This document shows positions 33,001 through 41,328 of a stretch of DNA of 64,000 bases, one piece after another. Made by a program: the position numbers and the translations under genes. This DNA comes from Bacilli bacterium (GTDB lineage: Bacteria; Bacillota_I; Bacilli_A; RF39; UBA660), in contig CAAGCO010000020.1 in NCBI GenBank assembly GCA_900768345.1, forward strand, positions 124,001 to 188,000. Reading direction: 5' to 3'. The number at the start of each line of letters is the position of its first letter. Positions within the stretch are counted from its first letter, which is position 1. The notes beneath the pieces were generated by a model. That model was not told the origin of the DNA. It did not search any database and was given only the letters and a program-made list of their open reading frames with translations.

Positions 33001-34694
33001 TTGCTACAATGATGGGTATAACTGAGGTTAATCCACTTCCGGCTCATTATAGATGTTCAAAATGTCAAACAAGTTTATTCTTAGATGAAGAAGGAAAACC
33101 ATATGGAGCAGATTATTCAAGTGGTTTTGACCTTCCAGATAAAATTTGTCCAAACTGTGGCGAAAAAATGATTAAAGACGGACAAGATATGCCATTCGCA
33201 ACATTCTTAGGATTTAATGCAGACAAAGTACCAGATATAGACCTTAACTTCTCAGATTTAAACCAAGCATCAGCTCATGAATATACGAAAGTATTGTTCG
33301 GTGTTGATAATGTATATAGAGCAGGAACAATAGGTACAGTCGCAGAAAAAACAGCATATGGTTTCGTAAAAGGTTATTTTGAAGATAAAGGAATAATGGA
33401 TAAAAGAAGTTGCGAAATAGAAAGACTTGCTATGGGATGTACTGGAGTTAAGAGAACAACAGGACAACATCCAGGTGGTATAGTAGTTGTACCAGATTAT
33501 ATGGATGTGTCAGACTTTACACCATTCCAATTTCCAGCAGATGATGTTAATTCAGCATGGAGAACAACACACTTTGATTACCATGCAATAGATGCAGACT
33601 TATTAAAACTAGATATATTAGGTCACTCAGATCCAACACAATTAAGACTTATACAAGATTTAAGCCATACAGATGTATCAAAAGTACCACTAGATGATAA
33701 AGACACAATGAGTATATTCACATCAACTAAAGTACTAGGTGTTACAAATGAAGAAATAATGTGTCCAACAGGTACACTTGGTATACCAGAGTTTGGTACA
33801 CCATTTACAATTGGAATGGTTGCTGAAACTAAACCAACAACATTCGCAGAACTTGTTAAAATATCAGGACTTTCTCATGGTACTGATGTTTGGTTAGGAA
33901 ACGCAAGAGACTTATGTACACCAGATGAAACCGGAAAAATAAGAGTTCCATTCAAAGATGTTATTGGGTGTCGTGACGATATCATGGTATATCTAATGTA
34001 TAAAGGAATGAAACCAATCAAAGCATTTAAGATAATGGAATTTGTTCGTAAAGGTAAAGCATCAAAAGATCCAACAACATGGGCAGATCATAGAAAAACT
34101 ATGGAAGAAGCAGGAATAGAAGAATGGTTTATTGATTCATGTCAAAAAATCAAGTACATGTTCCCTAAAGCACACGCAGCAGCATACGTTACAAGTGCAT
34201 TTAGAATAGCTTGGTATAAAGTGCATATGCCGGCATACTTCTATGCTTCATGGTTCTCAACTAAAGCAACAGACTTTGATATAGAAGCAATGATCAAAGG
34301 ATATGATGCTATTAAAAATAAAATAATCGAAATTAAAAATAAAGGATACGATGCAACTAATAAAGAAGCAGGACAACAAGAATGCTTAAACGTTGCTTTA
34401 GAAATGGCAGCAAGACACATAAGAGTATCAGAATTTGACCTTTATAAATCAAAAGGCCTTACATTCGGAGTAGAAGACGATAAAACAATCATCCCACCAT
34501 TCATAACAATAGATGGACTTGGTGAAACAGTTGCTAAAAATATAGAAGCAGAAGCTAAGAAGAGACCGTTCATAAGTATTGAAGACTTCCAAAGTAGATG
34601 TAAAGTATCACAAACTCTAATAGATAAAATGAGAGCAATGGGAATATTCAAAGGAATACCAGAAAGCTCACAACTTAGTTTATTTGATCTTTAA
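30087..34694 (+). CDS. polC: DNA polymerase III alpha subunit, PolC type
   Basis: A 1535-residue replicative polymerase of Gram-positive bacteria. Order of domains: N-terminal domain and OB fold, PHP domain (LHAHTMMSQMDG) interrupted by a DnaQ-type 3'-5' exonuclease (VVYDTETTGFNAASGDQMIEIG), a zinc module (CSKCQTSL...CPNCG), then the C-family polymerase core with PDIDLNFS and a C-terminal helix-hairpin-helix. The GTG start at 30087 follows GAGGTAA. Somewhat longer than Bacillus PolC. Stands alone with its own promoter and terminator. Confidence 0.97.
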   Translation: MKDDKLIRFFNAIDFNKEYLKYYENASLKEVLLRRKENRMTMVINIDSLPPIETFKETYEKGKTLEGADEVRFKFIVENNTLLFKEYFDYYFDILVSRCPMLNCIDRNKITFENNKINIEVLNPAEYNKIEEIKEKIEIFMSDMGFDDVEVNPNINEEEREKFKKELNTTTEKIVNKEVRKTIKGNPIAGEASEIKNLITNEDRVVLIAKVFGIDSKSTQSGWFIITLKLTDYTDSIVANIFTKKQEEFDYLLSNIKKDKWYKFRGNIKYNQRSNDYEFGINDIETYEKKEQKLTDDAEVKRVELHAHTMMSQMDGVTKLDLGAHTCELVSRAIEMGYRGVAITDHNGCQAFPIAYGIIQGYNKKQEDPSKKFKGIYGTELTLVDDTVEIVVRPSDKTLEDTTFVVYDTETTGFNAASGDQMIEIGAVKIQNGAIIDRFDEFINPGRHIPDKITELTEITDEMVKDAGTEEEVTKRFLEWTGDAPMVAHNAKFDISFIESAMRKYNLGEFKNTVIDTLELSRALDQGFARHSLSALVKRYNVPFDEESHHRADYDAEGTALVFHKMCQKLIGQNYEKISDLERLISKNEIYKFGRTYHFNAIALNRTGLKNMFKIISLANTTYLYKTPRILRSKLNELREGLLIGSGCYESEVFKEARSKDGEELTNIINFYDYVEVQPPEVYDHLIQTSDFANTFELKNHIKKVIEATASAGKMIVATGDVHHFTREDKIYREIIVNQKVPGGGRHPLAKSNITNIPSQHFRTTNEMLNDFDFLDKDLAYEIVVTNTNKICDMVGEFEVIIDTGGIPFSPRVKADDGQSYLDCPRVVTDLVFERAKEWYGDPLPHNIEERISKELYGDAIFKYWNDLIKSQNPDIIDEELEKETFKNLHETLLQGFDRVKELIGESVKSKWTEEDGELNEKSLAKKVKKELGGIIGGGFDPIYLIAQRLVKHSNDEGYLVGSRGSVGSSFVATMMGITEVNPLPAHYRCSKCQTSLFLDEEGKPYGADYSSGFDLPDKICPNCGEKMIKDGQDMPFATFLGFNADKVPDIDLNFSDLNQASAHEYTKVLFGVDNVYRAGTIGTVAEKTAYGFVKGYFEDKGIMDKRSCEIERLAMGCTGVKRTTGQHPGGIVVVPDYMDVSDFTPFQFPADDVNSAWRTTHFDYHAIDADLLKLDILGHSDPTQLRLIQDLSHTDVSKVPLDDKDTMSIFTSTKVLGVTNEEIMCPTGTLGIPEFGTPFTIGMVAETKPTTFAELVKISGLSHGTDVWLGNARDLCTPDETGKIRVPFKDVIGCRDDIMVYLMYKGMKPIKAFKIMEFVRKGKASKDPTTWADHRKTMEEAGIEEWFIDSCQKIKYMFPKAHAAAYVTSAFRIAWYKVHMPAYFYASWFSTKATDFDIEAMIKGYDAIKNKIIEIKNKGYDATNKEAGQQECLNVALEMAARHIRVSEFDLYKSKGLTFGVEDDKTIIPPFITIDGLGETVAKNIEAEAKKRPFISIEDFQSRCKVSQTLIDKMRAMGIFKGIPESSQLSLFDL

Positions 34695-34715
34695 GAAGCT
34701 TAAAAGCTTCTTTTA
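34695..34715 (+). terminator. Terminator after polC
   Basis: GAAGCTT / AAGCTTC (34695-34701 and 34704-34710) plus a T run. Confidence 0.8.
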
Positions 34716-34776
34716 TTTTGTAAAAAAGAAGTGTTTTTGAAGTTTATGGCTAACTATAATAATAGGAGGTTATAAT

Positions 34777-35622
34777 ATGAAAGAAAATCAAATGCATTTA
34801 ATAAACAAAATGTTTAATAGTGAAACAATAAGAACTGTATGGAATAGGAAGGAACAAAAGTACTATATCAGTGTTATCGATATAGTTGGTGTTTTATCAG
34901 AGAGTAAAGATAAAAGAAAATACTGGAATAAACTTAAACAAAGATTAAGAAACGAAGGAAATGAGTCGGTGACAAATTGTCACCAACTGAAATTAAAATC
35001 ATCAGATGGTAAATATTATAATACTGATGTTGTTGACATAGAAGGAATGTTTAGAATAATTGAGTCAATTCCAAGTAAAAATGCAGAACCTATAAAATTA
35101 TGGTTAGCAAGACTAGGAAGAGAAAGAATAGATGAAGTGTTTGACCCATCAATAACTGTACAACGAGCAATAGATACATATCGAGCTAAAGGATATGATG
35201 AAGAATGGATTATTAAAAGAATTAAAGGAATACAAGCTAGAAAAAAATTAACTGATATTTGGAAAGAAGGAGGAGTAACTAAAGAAGTAGAGTTCTCTAT
35301 ATTAACTAATGATATATATAAAGAATGGTCAGGCATGACAGCAAACGAATATAAAGAATTTAAAGGTTTAAGAAAAGAATCATTAAGAGATAATATGGAT
35401 GAACTTGAAGTATTACTAGCGGACATAGGAGAAACAACAACAAGAAAACTTGCTGAAAAGCATAAACCTATCGGACTAGAAGAAAACAGGATAATTGCCA
35501 AAGAAGGTGGAACCATCGCAAACAATACAAGAAAAGATATAGAATCAAGACTAGGAGAAAACATAGTTAATAAAAGTAACTCATTAAAATATGAGTATAT
35601 AGATAATAATAAAATAGAATAG
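34777..35622 (+). CDS. BRO-N antirepressor / DinD-like protein
   Basis: A 281-residue protein. The N-terminal part (TVWNRKEQKYYISVIDIVGVL, YWNKLKQRL, DVVDIEGMFRIIESIPS, EPIKLWLARLG) is a BRO-N DNA-binding domain as in phage antirepressors. The C-terminal 120 residues (ILTNDIYKEWSGMTANEYKEFKGLRKE..., then TTRKLAEKHKPIGLEENR) match the DinD family of DNA-damage-inducible proteins. Chromosomal copies without phage neighbours are common in gut Bacillota. AGGAGG before the ATG. The role is probably DNA-damage or mobile-element linked regulation. Confidence 0.82.
   Translation: MKENQMHLINKMFNSETIRTVWNRKEQKYYISVIDIVGVLSESKDKRKYWNKLKQRLRNEGNESVTNCHQLKLKSSDGKYYNTDVVDIEGMFRIIESIPSKNAEPIKLWLARLGRERIDEVFDPSITVQRAIDTYRAKGYDEEWIIKRIKGIQARKKLTDIWKEGGVTKEVEFSILTNDIYKEWSGMTANEYKEFKGLRKESLRDNMDELEVLLADIGETTTRKLAEKHKPIGLEENRIIAKEGGTIANNTRKDIESRLGENIVNKSNSLKYEYIDNNKIE
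34968..34984. repeat. 17-bp palindrome inside the BRO-N gene
   Basis: GGTGACAA-A-TTGTCACC, a perfect eight-base inverted repeat around one base, within the coding sequence. Confidence 0.8.
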
Positions 35623-35640
35623 AAAATAAATACAAACTTA

Positions 35641-35649
35641 TGCTATAAT
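35641..35649 (+). promoter_or_regulatory. Extended -10 element before the walJ-like gene
   Basis: TGC-TATAAT at 35641-35649, 16 bases before the ATG. The -35 box is not clear. Confidence 0.5.
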
Positions 35650-35665
35650 ATTACCTGGTGGTTAT

Positions 35666-36415
35666 ATGAAAATTGTAGTTTTAGGAAGTAGTAGTAGTGG
35701 AAACTCTACTTTTGTTAATATTGATAATGTTAAATTTTTAATAGATGCAGGACTTCAATTTGGAAAACTAAAAGATGCTCTTTATAGCATTAATGAACGT
35801 CCTGAAGACTTGGACTTTATTATAGTGACACATGCTCACTCAGACCATGTTAAAAGTGTTCATTCATTTAATAGAGTTTATAATACTAAAATATATATTT
35901 CTATTGAAACATTAAACGAATATAATAAAAAAGATTATATAAAAAACTATGAATTATTTGATGAACTAGATAATATTATGGGAATAAAGTTTACTAAAAT
36001 ACCAATAAGTCATGATAAAAAAGGATTTGGTTTCGTATTTGAAAAAGATGGCAAATCACTTGCTTATATGACTGATACTGGTATGATACATTCCAGATAT
36101 CATGAGAAAATGAAAAATAAAACAGTATATTTACTTGAAAGTAATCACGATGTAGAAATGGAAATGAATGGTAACAAGTTTGAATATATTAAATACAGAA
36201 ATATAGGTGATGAAGGACACTTATCTAATGAAGACTGTGCTAAATATCTAAATCATTTTATAGGGCCTAATACAAAATATATAATGTTAGTACACATTAG
36301 TGAAAATGATAATACATATGAAAAAGCATATGAAGCAAATAGGAAAGCAATAGATTCAAATATTCCGATATATGTAGCATATAAAGATAAATTAAGTGAA
36401 ACTATAGAGGTATAA
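35666..36415 (+). CDS. walJ: Metallo-beta-lactamase fold hydrolase, WalJ/YycJ-like
   Basis: A 249-residue MBL-fold protein. The first metal motif HAHSDH is at 56-61, an ESNHD motif lies in the middle and GDEGHLSNEDCAKYL is the YycJ signature. Bacillus WalJ is linked to cell-division and replication coordination and is normally encoded next to walRK; here no two-component genes are near, and it sits before polA. The name rests on motif similarity. Confidence 0.85.
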   Translation: MKIVVLGSSSSGNSTFVNIDNVKFLIDAGLQFGKLKDALYSINERPEDLDFIIVTHAHSDHVKSVHSFNRVYNTKIYISIETLNEYNKKDYIKNYELFDELDNIMGIKFTKIPISHDKKGFGFVFEKDGKSLAYMTDTGMIHSRYHEKMKNKTVYLLESNHDVEMEMNGNKFEYIKYRNIGDEGHLSNEDCAKYLNHFIGPNTKYIMLVHISENDNTYEKAYEANRKAIDSNIPIYVAYKDKLSETIEV

Positions 36416-36483
36416 CTAAAATATCTCTTTTTAATTGTTTATAAAATTCTTAAAATATAGTACAATAATAAAAGGTGAGGATT

Positions 36484-39051
36484 ATGAAAAAAAGAGCAAT
36501 TTTAATAGATGGAAATAACTTATTATTTAGAAGTTACTATGCAACTGCATACAATGGAAATTTAATGAAAAATAGTAAAGGATTTCCAACAAACGCATTA
36601 TATGGATTTATTAATATGTTAAATAAAATAATTAATGAAGAAAATCCTGAATATATAATGGTAGCCTTCGATAAAGGCCATAATTTTAGACAAGATATGT
36701 ATGATAACTACAAAGATGGTCGTATCGAAACACCACAAGATTTAAAAGTACAATTCAAAGAAGCTAAAGAAATATGTACACTTCTTGGTATTAAATATAT
36801 TGAATGTGATAATTATGAAGCTGATGACATTATTGGTACATTCGCAAGAATGGCAGACGAAGATAAAAACTATAATGCAACTATTATAAGTAGTGATAAA
36901 GATTTACTACAACTAATTAGTGATGAAGTAAACGTAAAACTTCTAAAACAAAAAGACTACATAATGATGGATGAAAATAAATTTATGGAAGTATATGGTA
37001 TCAAACCTATTAGAATGATAGATTTAAAATCATTAATGGGAGATGCTAGTGATAATATACCTGGTGTTAAAGGAATAGGTGAGAAAACAGCACTTTCACT
37101 TCTTCAAAAATATGAAACTTTAGATGGAGTTTATAATCACTTAGATGATATAGGTGGTAAAACAAAAGAAAAACTAGAAAGTGATAAGGAAAACGCATAC
37201 TTTTCATATAAACTAGCAACTATCTATAAAACAATAGATTTTGAGTATACTTTTGACAGTATCAAATACTTAAAACCAAATACTGAAGCACTAATAGAAA
37301 AATATAAAGAACTAGAATTTAATTCATTCTTAAAATCTATTCCAACTAAAGTAGATAAGAAGGATATAACTTATACAGTAGTAAAAGGAAAAGTAGAAAT
37401 CGAAGGTAAAAAAAGTCTTTACATTGAACTAGATAATACAAACTATAACAAAGCTAACTTTATAGGTGCTTCTATCTATGATGGAAAGAATGCATATTAT
37501 TTTGATGAAGCAAGTTTACTTCTAAATAGAGATTTACTAAAAGATATATTAGTAACTTTTGACTATAAAAAGAACATAGTATTTCTAAATAAACTAGGTA
37601 TTGAAACACATACATCATTTGATACACTAATTGCTTCATACTTACTTGAATACAATGTTAAAGATGATGTTTCATACATAAGCACTACATATGGAATAGA
37701 AATACCTTATTATGACACAATTATCTCTAAAAAGAATCCACTTAGTGAAGAAGAAATAATCACTTCAATAGTTAAAAAATCTAAATTCTTATATGATACA
37801 TACGAAGATTTTAATAACAAATTAAAGAATGAAAATCTTTATGATCTTTATATTAGTATAGAGCACCCTCTAATAGAAGTACTATCTACTATGGAAATAA
37901 ATGGTATAAGTGTACTTCCAAATGTTATAGAAGATTTATCAAAAGAATTAAAAGAAAGACTAACTATAATAGAAAATAAAATATATGAACTTGCCGGTGA
38001 AACATTTAATATTGGAAGTCCTAAACAATTAGGAGACATTCTTTATGAGAAGATTGGTCTTCCTAAAGGTAAAGGAAAGAATGCAACATCTACTGCTCAT
38101 GATGTATTAATTAAATACAAAGATAGATTCCCAATTATTAATGAAATACTAGAATATAGAAATCTTTCTAAACTAGTAAGTACATACTTAGATACATTTA
38201 ATAGTTATATCTTAGAAGATGGCAAGATACATACTATATATAAACAAACAGGTACACGTACTGGAAGACTTTCATCAGTTGAGCCAAATCTTCAAAATAT
38301 ACCTGTTAGAAGTGAAGAAGGAAAGAAAATTAGAAAAGCATTCATTCCAAGCTCAAATGGATACCTTCTATCAAGCGATTATTCTCAAATTGAACTAAGA
38401 GTACTTGCACATATTAGTTCTTCTAATAGCCTTAAAAATGCATTCATTCATGGTGAAGATATACATACACATGTAGCAAGTGATATCTTTAGTATTCCTG
38501 AAAGTGAAGTAACACCAAATCAAAGGCGTACAGCTAAAGCAGTAATATTTGGTATAGTTTATGGTATTAGTGGTTATGGCTTAGGTGAAAACCTTGATAT
38601 AAGTGCTAGTGAAGCTAAAAAATATATAGATAAATATCTAACACTATATCCAGAAGTAAATAATTATATGAAGAATATTGTAGAAGAAGCAAAGAAAACT
38701 GGAGAAGTAAGAACTCTCTTTAATAGAAAAAGAGTAATAGAAGAATTAAAAAACACAAACTATATGATTAGAGCTATGGGTGAGAGAATGGCACTTAACA
38801 CTCCAATACAAGGAACAGCTGCTGATATACTTAAAATGGCTATGGTAAAACTTCATAACATATTAAAAGAAAAGAACTTAAAAACTAAAATGTTATTACA
38901 AGTTCACGATGAATTAATATTTGATGTACCAGAAGATGAACTAGAAGAAGTAAAAGAAATCGTAAGAGACACAATGGAAAATATATATAAATTAGATGTA
39001 CCACTAAAAGTAGAAATAAACTATGGAAAAGATTGGTATGAAGCAAAATAA
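36484..39051 (+). CDS. polA: DNA polymerase I
   Basis: An 855-residue family A polymerase. N-terminal 5'-3' exonuclease (ILIDGNNLLFRSYYA, EADDIIGT, SLMGDASDNIPGVKGIGEKTA), a central 3'-5' exonuclease-like domain, then the polymerase with motif A (DYSQIELRVLAH), motif B (RRTAKAVIFGIVYG) and motif C (VHDELIF). The central domain lacks the DxE pair (the strand reads LYIELDNTN), so proofreading is probably absent, as in Bacillus Pol I. AGGTGAGG selects the ATG at 36484. Confidence 0.96.
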   Translation: MKKRAILIDGNNLLFRSYYATAYNGNLMKNSKGFPTNALYGFINMLNKIINEENPEYIMVAFDKGHNFRQDMYDNYKDGRIETPQDLKVQFKEAKEICTLLGIKYIECDNYEADDIIGTFARMADEDKNYNATIISSDKDLLQLISDEVNVKLLKQKDYIMMDENKFMEVYGIKPIRMIDLKSLMGDASDNIPGVKGIGEKTALSLLQKYETLDGVYNHLDDIGGKTKEKLESDKENAYFSYKLATIYKTIDFEYTFDSIKYLKPNTEALIEKYKELEFNSFLKSIPTKVDKKDITYTVVKGKVEIEGKKSLYIELDNTNYNKANFIGASIYDGKNAYYFDEASLLLNRDLLKDILVTFDYKKNIVFLNKLGIETHTSFDTLIASYLLEYNVKDDVSYISTTYGIEIPYYDTIISKKNPLSEEEIITSIVKKSKFLYDTYEDFNNKLKNENLYDLYISIEHPLIEVLSTMEINGISVLPNVIEDLSKELKERLTIIENKIYELAGETFNIGSPKQLGDILYEKIGLPKGKGKNATSTAHDVLIKYKDRFPIINEILEYRNLSKLVSTYLDTFNSYILEDGKIHTIYKQTGTRTGRLSSVEPNLQNIPVRSEEGKKIRKAFIPSSNGYLLSSDYSQIELRVLAHISSSNSLKNAFIHGEDIHTHVASDIFSIPESEVTPNQRRTAKAVIFGIVYGISGYGLGENLDISASEAKKYIDKYLTLYPEVNNYMKNIVEEAKKTGEVRTLFNRKRVIEELKNTNYMIRAMGERMALNTPIQGTAADILKMAMVKLHNILKEKNLKTKMLLQVHDELIFDVPEDELEEVKEIVRDTMENIYKLDVPLKVEINYGKDWYEAK

Positions 39052-39066
39052 AAGAGACCTAAAAAG

Positions 39067-40200
39067 TCACTTTTTAACTGGTATATTTTTAATCTCTTTA
39101 TTCATTATGTCACACATTATCATAGAGTAAATACTACTAACTCTTTTTTCAATTTCTAATGCTTTATAGCTAGTATCAAACTTATTAAGTATTTTAATAT
39201 CTATATCATCTTTAATATTATTTAAATGTTTTTGACCAACTTCATCAAATCCAAGTATTCTAATATATTCTATAGTTTTAACCTGATCTCTTTCATCTTT
39301 AGTAAAAGAACAAAGTATATGATTAAGCATCCTAGATATTTTATTATAAGTATATCTCTTAGTCTTAATATTTTGAATTAATTCTTCAAGACTATTAGAC
39401 TTATCAATAGAATTTCTAATTCTAGAACTAAGTCCTTCATCTACATCTAAATATTTTTCTAAATCACTTTCGGAATTAATTTTATATTTCAAGAACTCAA
39501 AATATTTATTATTAAATTTAATATTTTTAAGTATTTCATAAACATCACTAGGAACTTTATCCTTGATATCAATATTATTAATTAATTTATTTCTGATATT
39601 AGAAGCAGAAACTATCATTTCATTAGAATTTATATCATGAAAATCATTAGTTCTTTTAATACTAAATATTTCAATATTATATTTATTCTTTATTATTTCT
39701 TTTATATAACTAAGAGCAAGTAAATCATTAGGTTCAGTTATTTCTATACCTATAAGTTTCTTTAAGGCTTTATTTAAAGCAGTAGGGTAGTTAATACCAA
39801 GATCAAGTTGTTCTTTTACGATTTTATCATATTCAGGATTATTTAATTGCGTATCAGCACACTTCTTTATTTCATCAATACTATCTCTTTCAGTACCAAA
39901 GCATATAGTATCTACTTTTAAATAATTAAGTATTTTAATAGCAGCACTAGCAAATATATCACTACTTTGAGTACTATAAACATAAGGAAGTTCAACTACT
40001 AAATTAACTCCATTATTAAGAGCAACTTTTGCTTTATCAAATTTATTAAGTATTGATGTATCTCCTCTTTGAGTAAAAGAAGAAGAACATACAACTACAA
40101 TAGTAGCATCTTCATATTTTTCTTTTATTTTATTTATTTGATATAAGTGTCCATTATGAAATGGATTATATTCAGCAACAATACCAACAACTTTATTCAT
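39067..40200 (-). CDS. tmcAL: tRNA(Met) cytidine acetate ligase (TmcAL/YlbM)
   Basis: A 377-residue enzyme that makes N4-acetylcytidine at the wobble base of elongator tRNA-Met with acetate and ATP. The N-terminal nucleotidyltransferase motif EYNPFHNGHLYQI, then SSSFTQRGDTSILNKFDKA and ELPYVYSTQSSDIFA, are family signatures, with SASNIRNKL later. It overlaps the HAD gene by 8 bases. In Bacillus ylbM is divergent from ylbN-rpmF; here rpmF is again the divergent neighbour, beyond the HAD gene. Confidence 0.93.
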   Translation of the reverse strand: MNKVVGIVAEYNPFHNGHLYQINKIKEKYEDATIVVVCSSSFTQRGDTSILNKFDKAKVALNNGVNLVVELPYVYSTQSSDIFASAAIKILNYLKVDTICFGTERDSIDEIKKCADTQLNNPEYDKIVKEQLDLGINYPTALNKALKKLIGIEITEPNDLLALSYIKEIIKNKYNIEIFSIKRTNDFHDINSNEMIVSASNIRNKLINNIDIKDKVPSDVYEILKNIKFNNKYFEFLKYKINSESDLEKYLDVDEGLSSRIRNSIDKSNSLEELIQNIKTKRYTYNKISRMLNHILCSFTKDERDQVKTIEYIRILGFDEVGQKHLNNIKDDIDIKILNKFDTSYKALEIEKRVSSIYSMIMCDIMNKEIKNIPVKK

Positions 40201-40894
40201 GACTTTTCCTTTCTATTTTTCTTACTAAACTTTTAACTGAAGAAGTTAATCTAGCTCTACTAAACATTATTTCAGGATAAGAGTAGGGCATCTTATATCC
40301 ATTAAATTCTAAAAGCATTCCTTTATCATTAGATGCATCCCCTATAGTATAAATATCTTTTTTATCTACCCCTTCAATATCACTTACTATATATATTCCG
40401 TCTGTCTTATCAAATTCTTCTTTGAAAACAACTATATTCATAAAAGAAAATGCACTTAAAAATGATATTTCTTCCATAACTTTACGAGTATCCAAAGTAT
40501 TTCTAAATCTAAGAGTACAAGTAATAGATGTAGCTTCATTATAATTTGCTGTAGTTCTACCATACGCATCCATAAGCTCAATACTTTTAATAAAGCCAAA
40601 TTTATTTAAATATCTAAGAGTCTTTTTAACAGTATCAATTAAAATAGTATTTTGAAATATTAAATTATCATCTCTATCAAATATAGCAGTACCATTACTA
40701 CAAATTAAATAATCATATGGTATTTTATAATGAGAAGTTTCTCCTTTAATTGAATCAAAACTTCTACCAGTTGCGAATGCAAATAGGTTACCATTATCCA
40801 TAAATCTTTTAACTGCATCTATATTACCATTTATTTTAGAAATACTTTTATCTTCATTAAATGTACCATCATAATCACTAACTAATAGTTTCAT
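40193..40894 (-). CDS. HAD-superfamily hydrolase (Cof-like)
   Basis: A 233-residue phosphatase. Motif I SDYDGTF with Asp7 and Asp9, motif II ATGRS, the cap domain, and motif IV GDASND. Cof-type enzymes act on sugar phosphates, FMN or pyridoxal phosphate; the substrate is open. The ATG at 40894 follows GAGGGGATTACTT; longer starts upstream lack a ribosome binding site. First gene of a two-gene operon with tmcAL. Confidence 0.88.
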   Translation of the reverse strand: MKLLVSDYDGTFNEDKSISKINGNIDAVKRFMDNGNLFAFATGRSFDSIKGETSHYKIPYDYLICSNGTAIFDRDDNLIFQNTILIDTVKKTLRYLNKFGFIKSIELMDAYGRTTANYNEATSITCTLRFRNTLDTRKVMEEISFLSAFSFMNIVVFKEEFDKTDGIYIVSDIEGVDKKDIYTIGDASNDKGMLLEFNGYKMPYSYPEIMFSRARLTSSVKSLVRKIERKSHE

Positions 40895-40913
40895 AAGTAA
40901 TCCCCTCGTGTAA

Positions 40914-40942
40914 ATTATAACAAAATAGTAGTATTTATACAA
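40914..40942 (-). promoter_or_regulatory. Promoter for the HAD-tmcAL operon
   Basis: On the minus strand TTGTAT (40942-40937), a 17-base spacer and TATAAT (40919-40914). Confidence 0.7.
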
Positions 40943-41054
40943 ATTTTATAAGAAAATACTAAAATTCACTTGATATTTTTATCTTTTTATGAGAAAATAC
41001 TTTAGCGAAGTGAAAAAGATATTTTTACGACCTGATATAAAAGGAGGAATAAAA

Positions 41055-41270
41055 ATGAGATTAGACATTACTTTATTTGGTGCTTTACCATTTAGAAGAA
41101 TTAGTAAAACTGCTAAAAGACAAAGAAGAACACATTTAAAGAAAACTGCTCCAACAGTTACTACTTGTACTAATTGTGGTGCTGTAGTTGCTCCTCATAG
41201 AGCTTGCACAAAATGTGGTTATTACAAAGGTAAAGAAGCTATCAAAGTTACTAAAGAAGAAACAAAGTAG
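41055..41270 (+). CDS. rpmF: 50S ribosomal protein L32 with N-terminal extension
   Basis: A 71-residue L32. The usual protein begins near ALPFRRISKTAKRQRRTH and has the zinc ribbon CTNC...CTKC followed by YYKGKEA. Here nine extra residues (MRLDITLFG) precede that start. AAGGAGG directly before the ATG at 41055 leaves no other candidate in the gene, so the extension seems real. The yceD (DUF177) gene that normally precedes rpmF is absent. Confidence 0.92.
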   Translation: MRLDITLFGALPFRRISKTAKRQRRTHLKKTAPTVTTCTNCGAVVAPHRACTKCGYYKGKEAIKVTKEETK

Positions 41271-41293
41271 TCAACTAATGTTGGCTTTTTTTG
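41269..41293 (+). terminator. Terminator after rpmF
   Basis: AGTCAAC / GTTGGCT (41269-41275 and 41280-41286) with a T run. It overlaps the stop codon and also the -35 box of ppa. Confidence 0.8.
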
Positions 41294-41309
41294 TTGTCTA
41301 TGTTATACT
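41281..41309 (+). promoter_or_regulatory. Promoter for ppa, overlapping the rpmF terminator
   Basis: TTGGCT (41281-41286), a 17-base spacer ending in TGT and TATACT (41304-41309). The -35 box is the 3' arm of the rpmF terminator. Confidence 0.6.
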
Positions 41310-41328
41310 TACGTTAGGATGGTGAAAT

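Noticed and set aside
35016..35564. Long open frame on the minus strand inside the BRO/DinD gene (182 codons)
   Set aside because: The plus-strand gene has clear domains and a ribosome binding site. The antisense frame is Ser/Ile/Pro-rich, as expected from an AT-rich opposite strand, and has no start signals.
34777..35622. Prophage remnant
   Set aside because: Only the BRO-N/DinD gene suggests phage. No integrase, terminase, attachment repeats or structural genes are nearby.
39052..39080. Bidirectional terminator between polA and tmcAL
   Set aside because: The AAAAAGT/ACTTTTT repeat has almost no loop and only A-T pairs around one G-C pair, so it is too weak to call.
40960..41054. Structured leader or riboswitch before rpmF (TTCACTT/AAGTGAA and ATCTTTTT/AAAAAGAT helices)
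   Set aside because: The likely promoter (TTGATA with a TGA-GAAAAT box near 40990) would start transcription inside the first helix, and the helices are AU-rich, so no leader class could be supported.
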